Below the pieces are notes generated by a model. That model worked only from the letters and a program-made list of their open reading frames with translations. It made no database searches and was not told where the DNA came from. Shown here one piece after another: positions 26,491 through 34,233 of a stretch of DNA of 64,000 nucleotides (its first letter is position 1; every line of letters starts with the position of its first letter). The translations under genes and the position numbers were made by a program. Origin of the DNA: Citreicoccus inhibens (GTDB lineage Bacteria > Myxococcota > Myxococcia > Myxococcales > Myxococcaceae); contig NZ_JAHNZT010000014.1 in the NCBI RefSeq assembly GCF_019039035.1, forward strand, positions 1 to 64,000. Reading direction: 5' to 3'.

Positions 26491-28133
26491 GCCGCGGGGC
26501 ACGGGAGTCTGACAGACTGCCGCGCATGGGGCCTCTCTTCGCCTACAGCCTCGTGCCGGTGCTCTCCGTGGCGTTGCTCCTCGGGTTCACCGCCGTGCTC
26601 CGGGGCCGCAACGCGCGCGGCCTGGCCTTCTTCTGCCTGGCCACCGCGCTGTGGAGCGCGGACTTGTTGCTGCTGTGCATCCCCCGGATGGTGTGGCTGG
26701 GGGAGCGCTTCGCCGCCGTCGGGGCCTTCATCGCCGCGGGCTACCTGCACGCCGCCTACGACGTCACCCGCCAGCGCTCCTATCGGCTGCTCACGCTGGC
26801 CTATGCCGTGGCGTTCGTCATCACCGCGCTGGGCGCCTTCGCCCCCGAGGCGCTCTATGGGCCGCTGGCCATGCGACGCGGGCCGCTGTTCTGGCCGAGC
26901 ATGGCGCTGGCCGTCGCCGCCGCGACCGTCCCCTTGGTTCACCTGGGCCGCGCGTACGGCGCCGAGTCGCCCGAGCGCCGCAAGCTCCTCATCAGCCTCG
27001 GCCTCGCGGGCGTGCTCGCGTACGCGGGGGGAATCGGCACCGCGCTGCTCTTGTCATCGGGCCGGGCGGTGCCGCAGGGCATGTACCTGGTGCTCGCCTC
27101 GCTGCTCGTGCTGGCGCGGGTGATTGGCGCGCATCAGCCCGCGTCGGATCGGCGGCTCCTGGAGCGCAGCCTCGTGTACTCGGCGCTCGCCTCCGTGCTG
27201 TCCGCCGGTTTCCTCTTCGGGGTGCTGACGTTGCTCGCGGGCTCGGGCGAGCCGTTCCTGGCCGAGTTCCGGCTGGGCGCCTTCTTCCTCCTGGTCCTCG
27301 CGGCGCTGGCCTTCGAGCCCGTGCGCCAGGGCTTCCAGGAGTGGCTGGGGCGCAGGCTCCTCAAGGGCCGCGCTGGCGCCACCGAGCTGGTCGAGGCCCT
27401 GACCGTGCAGGAAGCTCGGGCCGAACAGGCGGCGCGGCTGGCCGAGCTGGGCCAGTTCACCTCCGCCGTGGCACACGAGGTCCGCAATCCCCTGGGCGTG
27501 CTGGCCGCGCACCTGAAGCTCCTGGAGCGCCAGGGCGTGGACGCGGAGTCCCTCGGCGCCATGCGCGAGCAGATCTCCCGCGCCAGTCACTTCGTGGACG
27601 AGCTGTTGCGCTACGGCCGCCCGCGCCCGCTGGAGCCGCGTCGCGTGGATGTGGCCGCCACCGTGGCGCTGGCGTACTCCACCGCGCGCCAGGGATTGGG
27701 CCCGCTGGCGCCCGAGGTCGAGTTCACGCCTCCGGTGGGTGAGGGGCTGGAGCTGGAGGCGGACCAGGCGCAGCTCCACCAGGTGTTTGTCATTCTTCTG
27801 GAGAATGCCTTGCTCGCGTTGGGAGATGTCGCATCCGCGCGGTTGCGGGTGAGATGTGAGCCCAGGGACGAGCACCTCCATGTCTGGGTGGAGGACAACG
27901 GCCCCGGTATCCCACCCGAGCTGCTGCCTCGGCTCTTCCAGCCCTTCGTCACCGGGCGCAAGCGTGAGGGGCCCCGCCCCGGGACGGGCCTGGGATTGGC
28001 CATCGCGCGAGGCATCGTCGAGCGGCACGGTGGCAGCGTGCGCGCTGGCCCGTCGGAAGCCTGGGGCGGCGCCTGCTTCGGGGTGATCCTCCCATTCACC
28101 CCGCCGCTCCCTGTGTCCGTCGCGGCGTCGTGA
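26487..28133 (+). CDS. Multi-span membrane sensor histidine kinase
   Basis: The 548-residue product has about eight N-terminal membrane segments (residues ~15-290), resembling 7TM-type sensory modules, then a kinase core. The H-box is [10 protein letters not shown] with the phosphorylated His at residue 330. The N-box has [10 protein letters not shown], the D-box is DNGPGIPPE, and the G2 box is GTGLGLAI. All catalytic motifs are present. ATG 26487 overlaps the upstream stop; ATG 26526 (MGPLFAYSL) is an alternative that would trim a polar leader. No response regulator is adjacent. It is the last gene of the cluster that starts at 24415. Confidence 0.9.
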   Translation: MSRGARESDRLPRMGPLFAYSLVPVLSVALLLGFTAVLRGRNARGLAFFCLATALWSADLLLLCIPRMVWLGERFAAVGAFIAAGYLHAAYDVTRQRSYRLLTLAYAVAFVITALGAFAPEALYGPLAMRRGPLFWPSMALAVAAATVPLVHLGRAYGAESPERRKLLISLGLAGVLAYAGGIGTALLLSSGRAVPQGMYLVLASLLVLARVIGAHQPASDRRLLERSLVYSALASVLSAGFLFGVLTLLAGSGEPFLAEFRLGAFFLLVLAALAFEPVRQGFQEWLGRRLLKGRAGATELVEALTVQEARAEQAARLAELGQFTSAVAHEVRNPLGVLAAHLKLLERQGVDAESLGAMREQISRASHFVDELLRYGRPRPLEPRRVDVAATVALAYSTARQGLGPLAPEVEFTPPVGEGLELEADQAQLHQVFVILLENALLALGDVASARLRVRCEPRDEHLHVWVEDNGPGIPPELLPRLFQPFVTGRKREGPRPGTGLGLAIARGIVERHGGSVRAGPSEAWGGACFGVILPFTPPLPVSVAAS

Positions 28134-28217
28134 ACTGAACCTGACCTGCGAGGATGTCTGTGTTTTCGCGGTTGGGGGTGAAGCCAGAGCGCAGTCTTCC
28201 AGTCTGTGTGTCACATG

Positions 28218-28243
28218 TCAGGGCAATCCCTGACGTCAGGGGT
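28218..28243. promoter_or_regulatory. Palindrome plus half-site upstream of the first ECF sigma gene
   Basis: GTCAGGG-CAAT-CCCTGAC is a perfect inverted repeat (28218-28224 with 28229-28235), followed directly by another GTCAGGG half-site at 28236. It lies 58-83 bp before the sigma start and 85 bp after the kinase stop. There is no T-tract, so an operator is more likely than a terminator. Confidence 0.45.
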
Positions 28244-28300
28244 TCGGTAATGAAAGGATTTCGGCGGATGGCGTTTTGAGGGGAGAGGGAGGGCCTCCCG

Positions 28301-28858
28301 ATGCCAGATACCCCCGAACAGGCCTCCGAGGAGTTCGCGGCTTTCGCCATCCGTTATCAACCTGTGTTGTTGCCCATCGCACGAACCCTCAGCGGGGGCC
28401 GCGCGAGTGATTGCGATGACCTGGTCCAGGACGTCCTGCTGCGCGTGCTCCTTCGCTGGGATCGCCTGAAGACCTGGGCCGAGCCGGCGCGGCGCGCGTG
28501 GATGGTGCGCGTGCTGCGCAATTGTTTCCTCGACCGCTGCCGCCGCCAGGGCGCGGAGTCCGAGCGCATCATCGACCTGACCAACGTGCACCAGCTCTTC
28601 GTGGATCCAGAGGCCGGAGAGTTCGAGCTGTGGGAGTTCATCACCGAGGACGAGCTGCGCGAGGCCGTCTCGGAGCTCCAGGACAACCAGCGCAAGGCGT
28701 TCGAGCTGCGCTGCCAGGGCCTGCGTCACGCGGAGATTGGCCGCCGGCTGGGCGCGCCGGTGGGCACCGTGGGCACGTGGCTGTTCCATGCGCGCCAGGG
28801 CCTGCGCGAGAAGCTGCGCGAGAGAGCGGAGGCCCGCCGCCAGCAGAGGAAGCGATGA
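28301..28858 (+). CDS. ECF sigma factor 1
   Basis: The 185-residue product has sigma region 2 (DDLVQDVLLRVLLRWDRL, then AWMVRVLRNCFLDRCRRQ) and region 4 (AVSELQDNQRKAFELRCQGL, HAEIGRRLGAPVGTVGTWLFHAR), with no region 3. This is the standard ECF (group 4) layout. It is clearly paralogous to the sigma factor at 29420: region 4 ends (V/E)GTVG(T/S)WLF(H/Q)AR in both. The stop overlaps the next ATG (ATGA), coupling it to a zinc-finger anti-sigma-like protein. Confidence 0.9.
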   Translation: MPDTPEQASEEFAAFAIRYQPVLLPIARTLSGGRASDCDDLVQDVLLRVLLRWDRLKTWAEPARRAWMVRVLRNCFLDRCRRQGAESERIIDLTNVHQLFVDPEAGEFELWEFITEDELREAVSELQDNQRKAFELRCQGLRHAEIGRRLGAPVGTVGTWLFHARQGLREKLRERAEARRQQRKR

Positions 28859-29340
28859 GCCCCGCGTGCGCGCGCCTGCGCTCCTTCCTGGATGGACTCC
28901 TGGATGCGCGGGCGCAGCGCCACTTCCTCAGGCACCTTGGGAGCTGTGAGGCGTGTGGGCGCCGGCTTCTGGAGATGCTCCAATTGGAAGTGCTGGCGCG
29001 GCTGGCCCTGGATGACGTCGCGGCCCGCGAACGCGCGGTGGCGGCGCGGCGGGTCCGTGACGACACGCCTCGACCGGGACGCGCGGGAGTGGATGCCGCG
29101 CGGAAGGACTTGGACGCGGCGGTGCGCCGGCGGGGCACGCGACGAGGTGGGCCACGGTGTGCTTCGGAGATACATGTCCGGGGTGGCGCCCCTTCTGGCG
29201 CGGCGCGCCGCGAGCCTGGGGGGCCGCCGGAGTGGGTCCGAACCGCTCTTCGAGGGGAGTCGCTGGACGCGCTGCGAGCAGGCGAGCCCGGGCGCAGGAG
29301 GCCGCGAGGCGGACCGGTTAAGGCGCCGTCATGCCTGTGA
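28855..29340 (+). CDS. Short zinc-finger anti-sigma-like protein, possibly decayed
   Basis: The 161-residue product begins with a zinc-finger anti-sigma motif: His27, Cys31 and Cys34 in RHLGSCEACG (HX3CX2C), followed by LEMLQLEVLARLALDDV. The same residues sit at the same positions in the CHAT protein at 30019, which reads HHLAHCEECA and MQLEVLGMHALRDV. After residue ~55 this protein loses any match. The rest is Arg/Gly/Pro-rich with no membrane segment, like translated noncoding G+C-rich DNA. It may be a soluble anti-sigma factor or the remnant of a longer protein that lost its TM-TPR-CHAT part. Confidence 0.65.
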   Translation: MSPACARLRSFLDGLLDARAQRHFLRHLGSCEACGRRLLEMLQLEVLARLALDDVAARERAVAARRVRDDTPRPGRAGVDAARKDLDAAVRRRGTRRGGPRCASEIHVRGGAPSGAARREPGGPPEWVRTALRGESLDALRAGEPGRRRPRGGPVKAPSCL

Positions 29341-29419
29341 TTCCCGTGCATGTCCTCTGAGGGCCCAAGGATTCAGGGGCCGCGCGTTAGGAGGGGGCTG
29401 AGGGAGGGCGCGGGCTCGA

Positions 29420-30022
29420 ATGCGGGTGCATCTCAATGCGACGGCGGCGGAGGCCCATGTGGCCTACAGTGCCGGCGTGACCCACGACGGTGGCTTCGAG
29501 CAGTTCGCGCGCGAACTCCGGCCTGTCCTGCTGTCCCTGGCGAAGCGTTTGTGTGGCCAGGGCGGTATCGACCCGGAGGACCTGGTCCAGGAGACGTTGG
29601 AGCGCGCCTTGCGGCACTTCGGCACGCTCAAGGTCCTGCCCGAGCCGGTGTGTCGCGCGTGGTTGTGCCGCGCGCTCAACAACCGGTTCCTCGACCTCTG
29701 TCGCCGTCGGCGCACGGAGGTGATGGAGGAGCCGAAGCTGCGGCTGTTGCGCACCGACACGGTGAGCCCGGACGACGTCTCGGGCGAGGTGTGGGAGCAC
29801 ATCAGCGAGAACGACTTTCGTGCGGCCATCTCCCGGTTGCCGAACCCTCGCGTTCGCGAGGCCTATGAGCTGCACGTCGCCGGAAAGCGCTATCGCGCCA
29901 TCGCGCAGCAGATGGGGGTGCCGGAGGGCACCGTGGGGAGCTGGCTCTTCCAGGCCCGCAAGGAACTGCGGGACCTGTTGTTGCCACTGACCGGCGGCGA
30001 TGGAGGCGGGGAACCGAGATGA
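29420..30022 (+). CDS. ECF sigma factor 2
   Basis: The 200-residue product has region 2 (PEDLVQETLERALRHFGTL and AWLCRALNNRFLDLCRRR) and region 4 (RVREAYELHVAGKRYRAIAQ, EGTVGSWLFQARKELRDLL). It is a paralogue of the sigma factor at 28301. ATG 29420 has a GGGAGG about 12 bases upstream; GTG 29477 would give a shorter N-terminus closer to the paralogue. Its stop overlaps the ATG of the zinc-finger/CHAT protein, so sigma factor and presumed membrane anti-sigma factor are co-translated. Confidence 0.9.
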   Translation: MRVHLNATAAEAHVAYSAGVTHDGGFEQFARELRPVLLSLAKRLCGQGGIDPEDLVQETLERALRHFGTLKVLPEPVCRAWLCRALNNRFLDLCRRRRTEVMEEPKLRLLRTDTVSPDDVSGEVWEHISENDFRAAISRLPNPRVREAYELHVAGKRYRAIAQQMGVPEGTVGSWLFQARKELRDLLLPLTGGDGGGEPR

Positions 30023-32982
30023 GTGCCCAGTGTCAGCGGCTGTATCTCTTCGTGGACGGGGAGCTGGGGTCGGTGGATGAGGAGACCTTCCGTCACCACC
30101 TCGCGCATTGTGAGGAGTGCGCCTCCGGACTCCATGACGCCATGCAGTTGGAGGTGCTCGGCATGCACGCGCTGCGGGATGTTCCCGTCGAGCGCGCGCA
30201 GCCCGCCGAGCCCCCTCCGGTCGTGGTCCCCCTGACGCGCCCCACGCGCGCTCCGAAGTGGTCGCCCGCGGCGGGCTGGCGGCTGGGGGCGGGGTTGGCG
30301 CTGGCGGCGGGGCTCGCGGCGGTCGTCGTGATGACGCGAGGGCCCCGCGACGTCCCGGCGGAGGTGTGGCTGGCGGATGCGTCCACGCGCACGTTGGAGG
30401 CGCGCGTGGCCTACGGCGCGGCGGATCATCACCATCCCTATGTGCCCATGCGTGGGGAGCGCAGCCCCGAGGCCGCGCGCGCGCCGCTGCCCCTGCGCAA
30501 GCTGGCGGACCTCCAGGACCGAGGAGACCTGCACGGCATCGCGGCGGCGTATCTGGTGCGCAAGGACCTGCGGCAGGCGGCGGACTTCCTCCAGCGCTCG
30601 CCTCCGTCGCTGGACCGAGACTGCGACCGCGCCGTGATTGCGATGGAGCAGGGCGAGTTCGACGAGGCGCTGGCGCTGCTGGACGGAGTGCTGCGGCAGC
30701 GGCCCGGGCATCCGCAAAGTCTGTGGAACCGGGCGCTGGTGCTGCGCGAGCTGGGGCTGACGCTCCAGGCCGCCGAGGCCTTTGACGCGGTGGCGAAGCA
30801 AGGCGAGCCGGGCTGGGCGGAGGAGGCGGCGGTGCGAGCCCGCGCCTTGCGACAAGGCACCCTGCGGCGCGCCCGCGCCTTCGAGGAAGCCTACGCGTCG
30901 ACGCGCGGACTGATGACGGACGCGGGAGCCCCCCTCCCTTTTGAGGAAGCCCGGCGCCAGCCGGGCATCGCTCGACTCAACTTCTACGACGCCGTGCGCG
31001 CCGCGCCCACCCGGGACGCGGCGCTTCGTTTATTGCCCCTGGCGGAGGCACTGGACGGCGTGCAGGGCGGAGCGGTGCTGCGCGAGTACGTGCAGCGCGT
31101 GGCGGCCCGAGACTTCCAGACGCGCGGCCCCCTCGCGCGCGAGTACGCCCAGCTCGTGCTGGGCTCGCACCCCGCGAAGGATGTCTTCGTGGAGGCCCTC
31201 CGGCGCTCGGGCGAGGACGACTTGTACCTGGGCGCGCTCGTCTACGCGGGGCGCGTGGGGACGCACCTGGGGGACTTCACGCGCATTGCCCAGGCGTCGC
31301 GAGACCCGTGGCTCCAGCTCCTCTCCGAGCGAGAGCTGGCGGGGCAGGAGAGCCAGGCCTCGCAGTGGTGGAAGGCCGAGTCTCGCCTGCTGGCCGCGCT
31401 GAAGGACTGCCGGGGCGCGGGGCTGGCCTATCGCTGCCTTACGTTGAAGAAGCGGCTGGTGGACCTGTACGTGGCGCTGCACCGCCCCGCGGACGCGTAC
31501 GAGCAGGCTTCGAGCGGATGGCGCTGGGCGAAGGACCTGGGGGAGTGGAACCTGGAGCAGCAGTTCCTCGAGGAGCTCTCCATCGTCGCGCGCTATCGCC
31601 ATAGCACCGCCAGCGCGCGCGCCTTCTTGCAGGAGTCGCTGGCGCGAATGCCCGACGATTGCGAGCAGCGCTCCTTCGTGCACCGCAACCTCGCGCAGTT
31701 GGCATGGCTGGATTTGCGTCCGGAGGAGGCCCGAGGTGAGTTGGAGCAGGCCGCGCGCTGTGGCCAGGCGTTGGGCGTGCCGGGCGCGCTGGTGCTGGCG
31801 GACCTCGCTCGGCTGGGGCGCGGTCCCGAGGACGCGCGGTGGTTGGAGCGGACGCTCGTGATGGCGCGCGAGGGGCGGCCCTCTCCGGGTGAGCAGTCGC
31901 TCTTGAGCCTCATCGAGGGACAGTTCGAACTGGAGCGTGAGCCGCCGCTGGGGCGACGGCTCTTGCACAGCGCCATCTCGCAGGCGGAGCTGCTGCCGGA
32001 TGACACGGACGCGCGCAAGGCGCGGCGTGGTGCGTACGGCGCCTTGGTGGCGGACGCCGGGAGGGCGAGCGCGCACGGAGAGGTGCTGGCGTTGATGGGC
32101 GCGGCGCTTCGCGTGGACGTGCCCGAGCGCTGCGTGCTGGCCGTCATGGTGCAGTCCGAGCGAACGGTGGTGGCCGCGCGCGGCGCGAATGGCCAGTGGT
32201 TGGGGCACTCCGATGCGGGGCGCACGGTGCCGCTCGGGCAGGATGCGTCGGGGCTCGTGCCCGCGTCGATCCAGGACGCGCTGCGGGGGTGTCCCTGGGT
32301 GGAGGTGCTGGCGCTGCCGCCGGTGCAGGGGCTCGCGGGGTTGCTGCCCGTGGACTTCGCGTGGGGGTATCGGGTGAGTGGGGCGGGGGCTCGCTCTCCC
32401 GCGCCGTCCGGGGCGCATCTGGTGGTGACGGGCGTGGAGGCGCCTGCGTCGCTGGGCCTGCCAAAGCTCTCGCCGCTGGAGTCACCCGGGGGCGAGGACC
32501 CTCGCCGCATCGAGCTGCGCGGCGCGCAGGCCACGCCCTCTCGCGTGCTGTCCGAGATGCAGTCCGCGGAGGAGGTGGAGATCCACGCGCATGGCCTCTT
32601 CAGTCCGGAGTTGTCGGACGCCTCGCTCGTGGTGCTCTCGCCGGAGGATGACGGGCGCTACGCGCTCACGGCCGCGGATGTCCGAGCCCGAAAGCTGAGC
32701 GGCGCGCCGCTGGTCTTGCTCGCCGCATGTGGCGCGGCGCGCGCGTGGCCCTTTCCTCACGAGTCCTTCAGTCTCCCCGTGGCGTTCATGGACGCGGGGG
32801 CGCGCGCGGTGCTGGCCTCGACGGAACCCGTGCCGGATTCGGCCGGGCGCTTCTTCGAGTCCGTGCGCGAGCGCATTCGTTTGGGCGCGCATCCCGCCAT
32901 CGTGTTGCGTGACGAGCGGCAGCGGTGGCTCGCGGCGGATCCGACCGCGACATGGGTCTCCCACGTCCTACTGTTCGAATAA
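30019..32982 (+). CDS. Membrane zinc-finger anti-sigma factor fused to TPR-like repeats and a CHAT caspase-like domain
   Basis: The 987-residue product reads as: zinc-finger anti-sigma domain (His27, Cys31, Cys34), Pro-rich linker, one membrane segment at about 86-105, a long helical region (~150-700) with TPR-like pairs such as AVIAMEQGEFDEALALLDGV, then a CHAT domain. The catalytic dyad is visible: His858 in IHAHG and Cys904 in LLAACGAARA, with LTAADV between them. The finger would sit in the cytoplasm holding the sigma factor and the repeats and protease in the periplasm, if topology follows the usual N-in pattern. CHAT domains are clan CD peptidases related to caspases and separase. Sensing and proteolysis in one anti-sigma factor is my inference. 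Confidence 0.88.
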   Translation: MSAQCQRLYLFVDGELGSVDEETFRHHLAHCEECASGLHDAMQLEVLGMHALRDVPVERAQPAEPPPVVVPLTRPTRAPKWSPAAGWRLGAGLALAAGLAAVVVMTRGPRDVPAEVWLADASTRTLEARVAYGAADHHHPYVPMRGERSPEAARAPLPLRKLADLQDRGDLHGIAAAYLVRKDLRQAADFLQRSPPSLDRDCDRAVIAMEQGEFDEALALLDGVLRQRPGHPQSLWNRALVLRELGLTLQAAEAFDAVAKQGEPGWAEEAAVRARALRQGTLRRARAFEEAYASTRGLMTDAGAPLPFEEARRQPGIARLNFYDAVRAAPTRDAALRLLPLAEALDGVQGGAVLREYVQRVAARDFQTRGPLAREYAQLVLGSHPAKDVFVEALRRSGEDDLYLGALVYAGRVGTHLGDFTRIAQASRDPWLQLLSERELAGQESQASQWWKAESRLLAALKDCRGAGLAYRCLTLKKRLVDLYVALHRPADAYEQASSGWRWAKDLGEWNLEQQFLEELSIVARYRHSTASARAFLQESLARMPDDCEQRSFVHRNLAQLAWLDLRPEEARGELEQAARCGQALGVPGALVLADLARLGRGPEDARWLERTLVMAREGRPSPGEQSLLSLIEGQFELEREPPLGRRLLHSAISQAELLPDDTDARKARRGAYGALVADAGRASAHGEVLALMGAALRVDVPERCVLAVMVQSERTVVAARGANGQWLGHSDAGRTVPLGQDASGLVPASIQDALRGCPWVEVLALPPVQGLAGLLPVDFAWGYRVSGAGARSPAPSGAHLVVTGVEAPASLGLPKLSPLESPGGEDPRRIELRGAQATPSRVLSEMQSAEEVEIHAHGLFSPELSDASLVVLSPEDDGRYALTAADVRARKLSGAPLVLLAACGAARAWPFPHESFSLPVAFMDAGARAVLASTEPVPDSAGRFFESVRERIRLGAHPAIVLRDERQRWLAADPTATWVSHVLLFE

Positions 32983-33080
32983 CGCCAAGAAATCGAACCC
33001 ACGGCGTTCTTTTCGCCAGAAGGCCACGCATGGAGCCCGGCATGGGGTCGGCTCGCGGCGGCCAATCCGGGGGGAATCAC

Positions 33081-33239
33081 ATGGCGATCGATTCGAAGGG
33101 TTCGGGGAGCGGCGGGCAGAACATGGTGGATCCGAAGGACGTCCCTCCCGAGAAGAATCCGGGGCTTGTGGCGACGTCGCCCACGTCGACCGGCAAGGCG
33201 CGCTCGCACGGCGCCTCCACGCCCGCGTCCGGCGCGTAA
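33081..33239 (+). CDS. Small Gly/Ser/Pro-rich protein
   Basis: A 52-residue frame starts at ATG 33081 behind GGGGGAAT. It reads MAIDSKGSGSGGQNMVDPKD and continues polar and Pro/Ser-rich to the stop, with no Cys, membrane segment or signal peptide. Composition and ribosome-binding site are better than chance, but nothing identifies a function. It could be a small disordered protein. Confidence 0.4.
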   Translation: MAIDSKGSGSGGQNMVDPKDVPPEKNPGLVATSPTSTGKARSHGASTPASGA

Positions 33240-34233
33240 TCGCCGCGCCGCTCGGTTCTTCCGCCCCTCCGTGAGGCCTCGAGAGGGGCGGCCTGGTGCT
33301 CAGCCACGACGTGAAGCCCCGGCGTGCGCGCAGCACGTCTCCGCGCGCTCCGTCGTGCCTGCCCCCGAGACATCCGTGAGACACGCGCCGGTTCCCCGAG
33401 ACATGTCGTTTGGAGCGACACCGGGAGCCACGGGCCCGGGGTGAGCCGTCTGCGCGTGCGAATGGGCCGCGTCCGGTCCGCGCGCTCCTCTGAGTAGCGC
33501 CAGTGTGTTCTTGAGTTTCTGTTTTGATTTGAATGTATCGAATTGATGACTTTGCTTGGAGTTGTGCTCGGCGTGTCTCTCGAAATCCCTGTGCTCCGTG
33601 CGCGTGTTTATCGCCAGGAACCCAAGGAAATATCCGGTGCGCGTTTAATTCAGTGAAGGGCGGAGCGGCGTCGGTTGGGGGGCTTGTCACCGGATCCAGC
33701 AGTGGGGGGATGTGATGTACGGCCATGACGCGTTGAGCCACGGGGTCGTTGGGATGTGGGCACCGGGTTCTCAGGATGCGCGCGGGCGGGACGGTGAGCA
33801 GGGGTGGGAGGCCCGGGGGGGCGGGGGGCAGGCGATGAGGTGCCAGCTTTGGGATGAGCCTTCCATCGGGGGGATGGAAGTCGAGGTGGAGGAGGTCGAG
33901 GTGCTTTCCCCAGAGGACGACCTGGAGTGCCGGATCGCCAGTTACTGAAGCACTTGGCGCGCGAGGTCGCTTCCTCCGCTCCAGCGGGTGCGCCATCGGG
34001 GGATGGCCGCTGTCGCCGTCGTCGGGCCGCACGGATGTCCGTGCGGGAGGCGTCGGGCTCGGATGGAGGGGGAACGAGCCCAATGGGCGGGGCTGGAGTC
34101 AGAGGGCCGTAGGGGAACAGGGCAGGTTGCGCCCCAGGTCCTCCGCTCCTGGAGTCACCAAGGACTCTGGGAGCGGGGGAACTCGGTTTGATTGCAGCTA
34201 GGGTGAGGCTCCATCCTGACAAGGAGTCCCCCG
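33240..34233. other. Gene-poor 1-kb gap with an A+T-richer core
   Basis: No convincing gene. The stretch from about 33500 to 33660 is clearly richer in A and T than anything around it (TTGAGTTTCTGTTTTGATTT at 33512-33531). Weak frames exist: + 33533-33715 (60 aa), + 33712-33948 (78 aa, acidic end EVEVEEVEVLSPEDDLECR), and a Pro-rich minus-strand frame across 33650-34083. None has both a good start region and clear codon bias. It may hold promoters, a decayed gene, or the scar of an insertion. Confidence 0.45.

Noticed and set aside
33712-33948. Open frame of 78 codons with acidic C-terminus
   Set aside because: Begins at GTG/ATG without a good ribosome-binding site, shows mixed third positions, and is matched by an equally open antisense frame; kept only as part of the gap description.
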